Origin: Bradyrhizobium hipponense | GTDB taxonomy: Bacteria; Pseudomonadota; Alphaproteobacteria; Rhizobiales; Xanthobacteraceae | Reading direction: 5' to 3' | DNA: 64,000 bases | NCBI RefSeq assembly: GCF_008123965.1 | Contig: NZ_VSTH01000029.1 | Span: 1-64,000 of the forward strand | Shown here: piece by piece, positions 8,780 to 16,637 of the stretch | Layout of the letters: each line of letters begins with the position of its first letter | Numbering within the stretch: the first letter of the stretch is position 1 | Notes under the pieces: model-generated | Told to the model about the DNA's origin: nothing | The model's input: only the letters and a program-made list of their open reading frames with translations | Databases searched by the model: none | Program-made: the position numbers and the translations under genes

Positions 8780-8804
8780 GCCCCCTTGAGTGAAAAAAGG
8801 GGGC
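8780..8804. other. Hairpin in the galU/transglycosylase divergent spacer
   Basis: GCCCCCTT (8780-8787) pairs perfectly with AAGGGGGC (8797-8804) around a 9-base loop. There is no T-run on either side, so it is not a canonical terminator. It may be an operator or a leader structure. Confidence 0.3.
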
Positions 8805-8887
8805 CCACAAAATTTCACCTTTGTTAAGCAATTGGCAACCGTAACAAGGCCTCCTGAAGGCGGATTTTTGGCCGGGCGGGTGGGGAC

Positions 8888-10297
8888 ATGATGCAATCAG
8901 TGGCAAGGCTGGCACTGGAAAGGCTGGCAGTGGTAAGGCTGGCAAAGTGCGCTGGATCTCTGACCGGCGCAACGATGGTTGCGGCCGCTCTGCTGCTGCC
9001 TGTCTCCGCGCGCGCCCAGGCGCAGAACGGCCTGTCGAACCTGTTCGGCGGTATTTTCTCCGGCGCGAACCCGGCGCCCTCGCAGCCTGCGCCCGGCGGC
9101 GCTCAACCCTGGAGCGGCGAGGACGGCGCGTCCGGCCATCCGCTGATGAGCGCATCGGCAATCCGCGAAGCCGCTTCCAATTTCAACAATTGCGTCGCTG
9201 CGATGTGGCCCGATGCCGCACGGCGCGGCATCACGCAGGAGAATTTTCAACGCTTCACCGCGGGGCTCACGCCCGACCTGCGCATCATGGACCTGATGGA
9301 TTCGCAGCCGGAGTTCACCAAGTCGATCTGGGACTATCTCGACATCCTCGTGAACGACAACCGCCTCGCCAAGGGCCGCGAGGTCCTCGCCAAGTACAAG
9401 GCGCAGTTCGACGCCACCGAAAAGGCTACCGGCGTCGATCGCACCATCATCGCCTCGATCTGGGGCATCGAATCCAACTACTCGACCCAGATGGGCGATC
9501 GCAGCGTGCTGCAATCGACTGCGACGCTGGCCTGCATCGGCCGCCGCCAGGCCTATTTCAAGGACGAATTCCTCTCCGGCCTGGAAATCCTCAACCGCGG
9601 TGATCTCAGGCCCGAACAGTTGCGCGGCTCCTGGGCCGGCGCCTTCGGTCCGACCCAGTTCATGCCGACGGCGTTCAAGCGCTTCGCCGTGGACGGAGAT
9701 GGCGACGGCCGGCGCGACGTCGTCGACAATCCGACCGACCTGATCGCATCCACCGCCAACAATCTGAAGAAGGACGGCTGGCAGAGCGGCCAGACCTGGG
9801 GCTACGAGGTCGTGGTCCCGCAGGGCTTCAATTACATGCTGGCCGATCGCGCCAAGGCGATGACGATCGCACAGTGGGAGAAGCTTGGGCTCAAACGCCC
9901 GGCCAACCAGCCCTTCCCGCAGCCGGCGGAGAAAGCCTATCTGCTGGCGCCCGCCGGCGCGCAGGGACCGGGCTTCCTGATGCTGCAGAATTACCGCGTT
10001 ATCATGAAGTACAATCCGGCCGAGGCCTATGCGCTGGCGATCGGCCACTTCGCCGATCGCCTGCGTGGCGGCCAGCCCTTCGTGCAGCCCTGGCCACGCA
10101 AGGAACGGGAGTTGTCCCGCACCGAGCGGCTGGAACTCCAGCAGCTGCTGGCCCAGCGCGGCTTCTACAAGGGCACCCCGGACGGCCAGTTCGGCGGCCA
10201 GACCCGCGAGGCCCTGCGCAATTTCCAGGCCTCGATCGGGGTGCCGGCGGACGGATTTGCCTCCTCGGACGCGCTGGACCGGCTGCGGGGACGGTAA
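8888..10297 (+). CDS. MltB-type lytic murein transglycosylase with PG-binding domain
   Basis: 469 residues. The long N-terminus ends in a hydrophobic stretch and SARAQA, read as a signal peptide (cleavage near residue 45). The SLT_2 catalytic domain spans about 85-385; the catalytic Glu is Glu195 in IWGIESNY. GAFGPTQFMPTAFKRFAVD and the DGDGDGRRD calcium-like loop are MltB features. The C-terminal peptidoglycan-binding domain spans about 405-465. It cleaves the MurNAc-GlcNAc bond, releasing anhydro-muropeptides in the periplasm. The leader contains three 15-base repeats, and a shorter start at ATG 8974 is possible. Confidence 0.9.
   Translation: MMQSVARLALERLAVVRLAKCAGSLTGATMVAAALLLPVSARAQAQNGLSNLFGGIFSGANPAPSQPAPGGAQPWSGEDGASGHPLMSASAIREAASNFNNCVAAMWPDAARRGITQENFQRFTAGLTPDLRIMDLMDSQPEFTKSIWDYLDILVNDNRLAKGREVLAKYKAQFDATEKATGVDRTIIASIWGIESNYSTQMGDRSVLQSTATLACIGRRQAYFKDEFLSGLEILNRGDLRPEQLRGSWAGAFGPTQFMPTAFKRFAVDGDGDGRRDVVDNPTDLIASTANNLKKDGWQSGQTWGYEVVVPQGFNYMLADRAKAMTIAQWEKLGLKRPANQPFPQPAEKAYLLAPAGAQGPGFLMLQNYRVIMKYNPAEAYALAIGHFADRLRGGQPFVQPWPRKERELSRTERLELQQLLAQRGFYKGTPDGQFGGQTREALRNFQASIGVPADGFASSDALDRLRGR
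8901..8945 (+). repeat. Three tandem 15-bp repeats inside the transglycosylase leader
   Basis: The unit TGG-N2-AGGCTGGCA-N is repeated three times in phase, giving three copies of a five-residue x-x-R-L-A unit. Gain or loss of a copy would keep the frame. Confidence 0.7.
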
Positions 10298-10479
10298 AAT
10301 CGCGCCGAAAGTAACCCTGAACAGGGATTTTGCCCGCCGGCCTTGACGGGGACCGCTGATCCCCGTGTATGGCCTAGAGAGACCATAAGAAAATCCGCGA
10401 GAGAATCTGCCCGTTTGCGGCCGGATTCCGTTATTATATTGAGCCCGTTCCGATCCCCGTTGCGCGTGCCCGAAATCGC

Positions 10480-12183
10480 ATGTCGAAGCATAAGTCCCTG
10501 TTCAAGGCGCTGACCGAGACCGGCCCGTTGATCGCGCTGGGGACGGCGCTTGCGATCCTGGTATCGGTCGCGGGGCCCGCCTCTGCGCAATTTTTCAACT
10601 TCCCCGGCTTCGGCGGTCCGCCGCAGCGCGCGGCCCCGCCACCACCACCACGGGGCGGCGGAGGCGGCGGCGGATGGTTCGGCGGCGATTTCTTTGCGCC
10701 GTTCCAGCAGCAACAGCCACAAGCGCCGCGTCAGGATTTCTCGCGCGCGCCGGCACCTAGCAAACGCGACACGATTCCCGACAAGAACGTGCTAGTGATC
10801 GGCGACGGCATGGCCGACTGGCTCGCCTACGGCCTGGAAGACGCCTACACCGAGCAGCCCGACATGGGCGTGATCCGCAAGCACAAGACCACGTCCGGCC
10901 TGATCAAGTACCAACCGCGCGGCGAGCCCTCGGACTGGGCGGCCGCGGCGAAGGGTATTCTCGAGACCGAAAAACCGGACGTCATAGTCGTCATGCTCGG
11001 CCTCAACGACCGCATCGCGATCCGCGAGGCCGCGCCCGAGAAATCCGACAAGCCCGCGGACAAGGACAAGAAGAACGACAAGGGCGCGCGCGCCAAGCCG
11101 CAAGGAAAAGGTGACGCAAAGCCCGGCGACGCCAAGCCCAACGCCGCCGACACCGCTGCGAAGCCGGACGGCAAGCCTGTCGATACCGACCTGCCGCAGG
11201 ATGACGCCGACAATGCCGATGCGCCGCCGATCGCAGCGCCCGAGAAGACCGCGCGCAACCCGAACGGTCTCTACGAATTCCGCGACGACCGCTGGGTCGA
11301 GCTCTACGGCAAGAAGATCGAGGAGCTGACCAACGTTCTCAAGAGCAAGGGCGTGCCGGTGCTCTGGGTCGGCCTGCCCGCGATCCGCGGACCCAAGGGC
11401 ACGGCCGACATGCTGTTCCTGGATTCACTCTATCGCGAAGGCGCAGCCAAGGCCGGCATCACCTATGTCGATGTCTGGGACGGCTTTGTCGACGAGGCTG
11501 GCCGCTTCCTCCAGAAAGGCCCGGACTTCGAGGGCCAGATCCGCCAGCTCCGCAGCTATGACGGCGTCTATTTCACCAAACCCGGCGCCCGCAAGCTCGC
11601 CCACTATGTCGAGCGCGAGATCACGCGCCTGCTTGCGGGACGCTCAGGCCCGATCGCGCTACCGAGCGAGCCGGCGACGCCCGATACCAGCGCCGAGCCG
11701 GGCAAGCCCGCGCCGCGGCCGCTGGCCGGCCCGATCGTGCCGCTGGTTGCGGCCTCGATCTCGACCGATCAATTGCTGGGTGGACCGGGCTCGCGTCCCG
11801 CCCCCGTCGATGCCCTCGCTGCGAAGACGCTGGTCAAGGGCGAGCCGCTGGCAGCGCCTGCGGGCCGCGCCGACGACTATGCCTGGCCGCGCCGCGAAGT
11901 CGGACGCGAGCAGGCCAAGGGCGATACGCCGATGGCCGCGACGACGCCTGACGGCGGTGCGCCAAGTGCGGCCGCAGCGATCGCGCCGCCAAAACTCGCG
12001 CCGAAGAAGCCGCCAATGCAGCAGCAACCGGCGCAGGCAACGCCGTCGTTCCGTGATTTCTTCGGCTTCGGCTCTCCGCCGCCGCCACGTCAATTCGCAC
12101 CGCCGCCGCGCAATCCGAATCCCAACCCCGCGATCCCGCGTCCGCCGGGCAACGTCGGGCGGTCGGCGGAAGTGTTCCGGTAG
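10480..12183 (+). CDS. DUF459 SGNH-hydrolase-fold protein, probably non-catalytic
   Basis: 567 residues. Signal peptide (about 1-36, ending ASAQ), Gly/Pro-rich linker, SGNH-like core (about 100-390), then a long Pro/Ala-rich tail. The core has VLVIGDGMADWLAYGL, where block I normally reads GDS, MLGLNDR (block III) and DGVYFTKPGARKLAHYVE, where block V normally has DxxH. The serine and histidine positions are both replaced, so ester hydrolysis is doubtful. A charged, low-complexity insertion (about 185-255, K/D/A/P) interrupts the core. It follows the transglycosylase by 182 bases, so a cell-envelope role is plausible but inferred. Confidence 0.75.
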   Translation: MSKHKSLFKALTETGPLIALGTALAILVSVAGPASAQFFNFPGFGGPPQRAAPPPPPRGGGGGGGWFGGDFFAPFQQQQPQAPRQDFSRAPAPSKRDTIPDKNVLVIGDGMADWLAYGLEDAYTEQPDMGVIRKHKTTSGLIKYQPRGEPSDWAAAAKGILETEKPDVIVVMLGLNDRIAIREAAPEKSDKPADKDKKNDKGARAKPQGKGDAKPGDAKPNAADTAAKPDGKPVDTDLPQDDADNADAPPIAAPEKTARNPNGLYEFRDDRWVELYGKKIEELTNVLKSKGVPVLWVGLPAIRGPKGTADMLFLDSLYREGAAKAGITYVDVWDGFVDEAGRFLQKGPDFEGQIRQLRSYDGVYFTKPGARKLAHYVEREITRLLAGRSGPIALPSEPATPDTSAEPGKPAPRPLAGPIVPLVAASISTDQLLGGPGSRPAPVDALAAKTLVKGEPLAAPAGRADDYAWPRREVGREQAKGDTPMAATTPDGGAPSAAAAIAPPKLAPKKPPMQQQPAQATPSFRDFFGFGSPPPPRQFAPPPRNPNPNPAIPRPPGNVGRSAEVFR

Positions 12184-12241
12184 TCGCCTCTCCGTCTTGA
12201 GATGTCATTCGGAGGCGCGCCCCGGAATGACGTGCCTGGCC

Positions 12242-12616
12242 TCAGCCGTAATAGCGCCAGCGCGGCGGCGGGCGACGGGCGGGGCGTGACATCAGCAGGG
12301 CAAGCGCGAAGCCGATGCCGCCGGCGACCAGCAGCGCTCCGAGCGGGTTGTCCTGCACCTTCCGCGCGATCGCTTGCGAGCCGTCGCGGAACGTGTCCTG
12401 GCCTGCTTCATAGGCGTCCTTGGCGTAGCTCGCGGCGGTGTCCGTGGCATCGCGCGCCGCATCTTTCGCCTGACCGTACAGGTTCTGCACGGTGCCGGCG
12501 GCCTCGCGCGCCTTGCCTGAAGCCTGCGTCTTCGCATCTCCCGCCATCTCGCCCACGGTGCCTTCCACGCCGCCCGCCATTTCCTTTGCCGATCCGATGA
12601 TCCGATCCGCGTCCAT
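12242..12616 (-). CDS. CsbD-like stress protein with C-terminal membrane anchor
   Basis: 124 residues. An N-terminal CsbD-like segment (MDADRIIGSAKEMAGGVEGTVGEMAGD) is followed by an amphipathic Ala/Asp helix and a C-terminal glycine-zipper membrane helix (PLGALLVAGGIGFALALLM), as in DUF883 proteins. GGAGGA lies just before the ATG. An EcfG-type promoter (12646-12670) stands about 30 bases upstream, fitting the general stress response. Molecular function is unknown. Confidence 0.8.
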   Translation of the reverse strand: MDADRIIGSAKEMAGGVEGTVGEMAGDAKTQASGKAREAAGTVQNLYGQAKDAARDATDTAASYAKDAYEAGQDTFRDGSQAIARKVQDNPLGALLVAGGIGFALALLMSRPARRPPPRWRYYG

Positions 12617-12645
12617 GATAATCCTCCTCGGTAATCAGCCGAAGT

Positions 12646-12670
12646 AACCGATCAAAAGCAACGCGGTTCC
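12646..12670 (-). promoter_or_regulatory. EcfG-type general stress promoter for the CsbD-like gene
   Basis: The minus strand reads GGAAC (12670-12666), 17 bases, then GTT (12648-12646). The consensus for EcfG of alphaproteobacteria is GGAAC-N16/17-CGTT; here the C is G. The ATG lies 30 bases downstream. Confidence 0.6.
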
Positions 12671-12680
12671 TTGCATTTGC

Positions 12681-13418
12681 CTACAGAATGAGCCCGCCAT
12701 CGACGACGAGGGTCTGGCCGATGATGTAGGAGGACAGCGGCGACGCCAGGAACAGCGCCGCGCCCGCCATGTCGGCCGGCGTGCCCAATCGCCGCAGCGG
12801 GATGCGCGACAGCGCGTCTTCGAGCCGCTTGGGATTGTCGGTCGTCACCTTCGTCATCTTGGTGTCGACGAGGCCGGGCGCGATGCCGTTGACGCGGATG
12901 CCGTCCTCGGCCCAGGCCTCACCCAATGTCCGCGTCAATCCGACTGCACCGGTCTTCGAAGCGTTGTAGGCGGGATTGCCCATGGTGGAATGATAGGCCG
13001 CGGTCGAGGACACCATGATCAGCGCGCCCTTCGCATCCCGCAACATGGAATGAAAGCGCGTCGCGCACGCCATCAGGCTCATCAGATTGACCTCGACCAC
13101 CTTGCGGAAACCGCTCATCTCGAATTCGCCGCGCCGGTACAGCACCGCGCCTTGCGCGAGCACGAGCACGTCGAGCCGGTCGAAGGACGGCTCGAACGCT
13201 TCGATCGCACCGGCATTGCTGACATCGAGCTGCGCATAAGCGAGACCCGTGAGGTCAGACCCTTCTTGCTGAGAATATTCCTTGGCGTGAGCGCGCGTAC
13301 CGCAAACATCAACTTGCGCGCCCCTGGTCCGAAAGGCCTGCGCGATGCCGTTGCCGATGCCACTGGAACCGCCGACCACCAGCACCTGCTTGCCTGAGAA
13401 ATCGAGCTCGTTCGCCAT
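12681..13418 (-). CDS. SDR family oxidoreductase
   Basis: 245 residues from ATG 13418, preceded by AGGGAG. NAD(P) motif GGSSGIG (about 16-22), a LAQGA variant of NNAG (about 90), catalytic Ser in MVSSTAAYHS and YxxxK as YNASK, and the C-terminal GQTLVVDGGLIL of the classical FabG-like group. The substrate cannot be read. It is divergent from a TfdA-like dioxygenase gene, and the two may belong to one catabolic pathway (inference). An upstream in-frame extension to 13559 is low-quality sequence and was dropped. Confidence 0.88.
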   Translation of the reverse strand: MANELDFSGKQVLVVGGSSGIGNGIAQAFRTRGAQVDVCGTRAHAKEYSQQEGSDLTGLAYAQLDVSNAGAIEAFEPSFDRLDVLVLAQGAVLYRRGEFEMSGFRKVVEVNLMSLMACATRFHSMLRDAKGALIMVSSTAAYHSTMGNPAYNASKTGAVGLTRTLGEAWAEDGIRVNGIAPGLVDTKMTKVTTDNPKRLEDALSRIPLRRLGTPADMAGAALFLASPLSSYIIGQTLVVDGGLIL

Positions 13419-13650
13419 CGCGGTCTCCCTTTTGATTTTGCTTGTTTGACCTCTCTGCGTATCGAGGCCAGCCTTGTCAATCGCCGGCAGTGTCGTTCCT
13501 TGCCGGTGCAGCGATCCCCGTCGACGGGGGCCTGACGGCGCGCAACGCGTGAGGGGCATGCGGTCGGGGCGTTGACACGGCCGGGCGCGGGAGTAGCTTT
13601 TTTACCAGCAGTGCGGGGCCAACCGCTCGCGGTTCGCGGGAGAAAACGCC

Positions 13651-14538
13651 ATGACGATCGCCATCCGGCAGCTTCAGAAATATTTTGTCGGCGAGGTTTC
13701 CGGCCTCGACCTGCGCAAGCCTCTCACCGAGAGCGAAGCGCGCGAGGTCGCGGCTGCCATGGACAGATATGCGGTGCTCGTGTTCCACGACCAGGACATC
13801 ATCGACGATCAGCAGATGGCCTTCGCGCTCAATTTCGGCCAGCGCGAGGACGCGCGCGGCGGCACTGTGACCAAGGAAAAGGACTACCGGCTCAATACCG
13901 GCCTCAACGACGTTTCCAACCTCGACAAGGACGGCAAGCCGCTGGCGAAGGACAGCCGCGCGCATCTGTTCAATCTCGGCAATTGCCTGTGGCACTCCGA
14001 CAGCTCGTTCCGTCCGATCCCGGCAAAATTCTCGCTGCTGTCGGCGCGCGTGGTGAACCCCAAAGGCGGCGACACCGAATTCGCCGACATGCGCGCGGCC
14101 TATGACGCGCTGGACGAGGAGACCAAGACGGAGATCGAAGACCTCGTCTGCGAGCATTCGCTGATGTATTCGCGCGGCTCGCTCGGCTTCACGGAGTATA
14201 CCGACGAGGAGAAGGAGATGTTCAAGCCGGTGCTGCAACGCCTGGTGCGCACCCACCCCGTGCATCGCCGCAAGTCGCTGTACCTCTCATCGCATGCCGG
14301 CAAGGTCGTCGGCATGAGCTTGCCGGAGGGCCGGCTGCTGCTGCGCGACCTCAACGAGCACGCGACGCAACCGGAATTCGTTTACGTGCACAAATGGAAG
14401 CTGCATGATCTCGTGATGTGGGACAACCGCCAGACCATGCACCGCGTCCGCCGCTACGACCAATCCCAGCCCCGCGACATGCGCCGCGCCACGGTGGCGG
14501 GCACGGAGCCGACGGTCCAGCAGCAGGCGGCGGAGTAG
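13651..14538 (+). CDS. TfdA-like 2-oxoglutarate/Fe(II) dioxygenase
   Basis: 295 residues. Fe(II) ligands are His115 and Asp117 in LWHSDSSF and His264 in TMHRVRRYD. RLVRTHPVHRRKSLY, GGDTEFADMRAAYDAL and EHATQPEFVYVHKW follow the 2,4-dichlorophenoxyacetate dioxygenase TfdA closely, from my memory of the JMP134 enzyme. Such TfdA-alpha genes occur in bradyrhizobia that were never exposed to herbicides; the natural substrate may be another aryloxy- or cinnamate-type acid. The reaction couples 2-oxoglutarate decarboxylation to substrate hydroxylation. GGGAG is 8 bases before the ATG. The precise substrate is not known. Confidence 0.82.
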   Translation: MTIAIRQLQKYFVGEVSGLDLRKPLTESEAREVAAAMDRYAVLVFHDQDIIDDQQMAFALNFGQREDARGGTVTKEKDYRLNTGLNDVSNLDKDGKPLAKDSRAHLFNLGNCLWHSDSSFRPIPAKFSLLSARVVNPKGGDTEFADMRAAYDALDEETKTEIEDLVCEHSLMYSRGSLGFTEYTDEEKEMFKPVLQRLVRTHPVHRRKSLYLSSHAGKVVGMSLPEGRLLLRDLNEHATQPEFVYVHKWKLHDLVMWDNRQTMHRVRRYDQSQPRDMRRATVAGTEPTVQQQAAE

Positions 14539-14591
14539 GCACGGCTGTCGTCGGCCAAGCCGGCAAATGCGCGGTGGCTTTAATTTCTCAC

Positions 14592-14732
14592 GTCGTCCTG
14601 GACCAGCGAGCGAAGCGAGCGCCGATCCAGGACCCATTACCACAGGACACAGTTTGGCGACGACTGGTGGTCACCAGCCTGCCTCAACAACTGCTCCTTG
14701 GGGTAATGGGTCCTGGCTTTCGCCAGGACGAC
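14592..14732. repeat. Long inverted repeat, GTCGTCCTGG family (copy 2)
   Basis: Ends GTCGTCCTGG and CCAGGACGAC flank CCAGGACCCATTACCACAGG and CCTTGGGGTAATGGGTCCTGG. It lies between the convergent dioxygenase and algH genes, the same type of place as copy 1. Confidence 0.85.
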
Positions 14733-14740
14733 AGAACAAG

Positions 14741-15385
14741 CTACGCGTGTCCCGCCTCGTTGGAGAGCATGCCGGGATCGATGCCGATCTTGTGCAGGGC
14801 GCGGGCATATTTGTCGTCGACGTCGTCGCCGAAGATCAGATCCGCATCCGCGTCGCAATGCAGCCAGCCATTGCTCTGGATCTCGGTCTCGAGCTGGCCC
14901 GGCGCCCAGCCGGCATAGCCGAGCGCAAGGATGGCGTGCTTCGGGCCGGAGCCCTTGGCGATGGCCCGCAAGATGTCGACGGTCGCGGTGAGGCAGACGC
15001 CGTCGTCGATCCTGAGCGTCGCATTCTCGATGTAGAAGTCGCTGGAGTGCAGCACGAAGCCGCGACCCGTATCGACCGGACCGCCGCGCAGCACCTTCAT
15101 GCTTTCGGCGTTCTCCGGCAGCTTGATGTGCTCGCCCTTCTTGATGATACCGAGCTGCATCAGGAGCTCGGGAAAATCGATGCTGCCGGCCGGGTGGTTG
15201 ACGATGATGCCCATCGCGCCTTCGGCCGAATGGGCGCAGAGATAGATCACCGAACGCTCGAAACGGGCATCACCCATCACCGGCATCGCGATCAGAAGCC
15301 GGCCGTCGAGATACCCGGCGGAATTCGGGGGTGTGGAGCCCCTGCTCCGGGTGCTGTCGCCAGTCCTTTTACCTGCGGGAGCCAT
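14741..15385 (-). CDS. YqgE/AlgH family protein
   Basis: 214 residues. The family's blocks are all present: [70 protein letters not shown] and a W-L core. The N-terminal 25 residues are a non-conserved basic leader. AlgH/YqgE proteins are cytosolic and fold like a regulatory domain; AlgH was linked to alginate and other regulation in Pseudomonas, but no biochemical activity is agreed. Confidence 0.9.
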   Translation of the reverse strand: MAPAGKRTGDSTRSRGSTPPNSAGYLDGRLLIAMPVMGDARFERSVIYLCAHSAEGAMGIIVNHPAGSIDFPELLMQLGIIKKGEHIKLPENAESMKVLRGGPVDTGRGFVLHSSDFYIENATLRIDDGVCLTATVDILRAIAKGSGPKHAILALGYAGWAPGQLETEIQSNGWLHCDADADLIFGDDVDDKYARALHKIGIDPGMLSNEAGHA

Positions 15386-15527
15386 CGCTGAAGCACTCCG
15401 GTTTCACTTCCCATCCTGATGTCGGGCTCCGCCGCTGTCAAATCAAGGCTTGCAGGGAGCTGATTCAAGCGCATCCATCACAAGCAATTCAATGGTTTGC
15501 CCTGGGGCGCCCCTGTAAAGACGTGCC

Positions 15528-16367
15528 ATGTTCTCCATAGTTCCCATGCGTGCGGCGATTGGCGTCGCAACAACCCTGCTCGCAACGTCGCTGGCGATGA
15601 CCGCCCGCGCCGACGACGCTTCGCCTTGGCAACGCGACGGTCATTCCGCGGTGCGGTTGCTGGCGGGGTCGCGCAGCGGCGCGGTCCTGCTCGGCGGCAT
15701 CGCCTTCCAGCTCCAGCAGGGATGGAAGACCTACTGGCGCACGCCCGGCGATTCCGGCGTTCCGCCGCGGTTCGACTTCTCGAAGTCGGACAATGTCGAG
15801 GCGGTGACCGTGATGTGGCCGGCGCCGCTGAAATTCGACGACGGCGCAGGCGGTCACTCCATCGGCTATCACAACCAGATCGTGCTGCCGCTGCGCATTG
15901 TCGCCAAGGCGGCCGACAAGCCGGTGACATTGCGCGCCGAGATCAACTACGCGGTGTGCGAAAGACTCTGCATTCCCGTCGAGGCCAGCGTCGAGCTTGG
16001 CTTCAACAGCGTCGCTTCGACCGAGGACGCCAACCTGCGCGCAGCGCTCGATACCGTGCCCAAGCCCGCCAATATCGGCGATCCCAATCCGCTGACCATC
16101 CGCGACGTCAAGCGCGACGGCGCCAAAAAGGTGTTGGTCGACGTGGTCGCTCCGGATAGCCGCAACGTCAATTTGTTCGTGGAAGGACCGAGCCTCGACT
16201 GGTCGCTGCCGATCCCCGCTCCGGTCGAGCCTAGCCCGCCCGGCGTCAAGCGCTTCACCTTCGAGCTGGACGGACTGCCGCCGGGCGCCAAGCCCGACGG
16301 CGCCGCGCTGAAGTTCACGCTGGTCGGGCCGGAAAAGTCGTACGAGTTCAATACGAATTTGGAATAG
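15528..16367 (+). CDS. Periplasmic DsbD N-terminal-like (DsbDN/ScsB type) protein
   Basis: 279 residues. Signal peptide (about 1-29, ending TARADD), then one beta-rich domain of the DsbD-alpha-like family: GIAFQLQQGWKTYWRTPGDSGVPPRFDF, IGYHNQIVLPL and a Cys pair in YAVCERLCIP. Such domains receive electrons from a membrane thiol carrier and pass them to periplasmic targets. Here the domain stands alone, without the membrane and thioredoxin parts of full DsbD/ScsB, so a partner must lie elsewhere. A second in-frame ATG at 15546 gives a shorter, equally good signal peptide. Confidence 0.8.
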   Translation: MFSIVPMRAAIGVATTLLATSLAMTARADDASPWQRDGHSAVRLLAGSRSGAVLLGGIAFQLQQGWKTYWRTPGDSGVPPRFDFSKSDNVEAVTVMWPAPLKFDDGAGGHSIGYHNQIVLPLRIVAKAADKPVTLRAEINYAVCERLCIPVEASVELGFNSVASTEDANLRAALDTVPKPANIGDPNPLTIRDVKRDGAKKVLVDVVAPDSRNVNLFVEGPSLDWSLPIPAPVEPSPPGVKRFTFELDGLPPGAKPDGAALKFTLVGPEKSYEFNTNLE

Positions 16368-16368
16368 T

Positions 16369-16393
16369 TGTCGTCCTGGCGAAAGCCGGGACA
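16369..16393. repeat. Half copy of the GTCGTCCTGGCGAAAG repeat
   Basis: The bases read GTCGTCCTGGCGAAAGCCGGGAC, only the left arm of the element found at 7648. It lies directly after a stop codon and 40 bases before a full repeat of the sister family. Confidence 0.6.
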
Positions 16394-16430
16394 ACGGCGA
16401 GTAAATTGCACCGCCGGCGCCGGTCCTCTG

Positions 16431-16596
16431 CTGTCGTCCCGGACAAGCGCGCCTCAAGCGCGCGCCGATCCGGGACCCATAGCCCCAGGATTGGGTGAGG
16501 CGAGGACTCGTGGTTGCGAGCTCGCTCAAATAATTGCTCCCTGGGGTTATGGGTCCCGGATCAGCGCTCCGCTTCGCTGCGCTTGTCCGGGACGAC
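16431..16596. repeat. Long inverted repeat, GTCGTCCCGGACAAG family (copy 2)
   Basis: The arms CTGTCGTCCCGGACAAGCGC and GCGCTTGTCCGGGACGACA are reverse complements, with inner arms GGGACCCATAGCCCCAGG and CCCTGGGGTTATGGGTCCC. It matches the element at 1026-1188. Confidence 0.85.
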
Positions 16597-16637
16597 ATCG
16601 CGATTGAGGCAAGCTCCACCCAACCGAATCTTAACGA

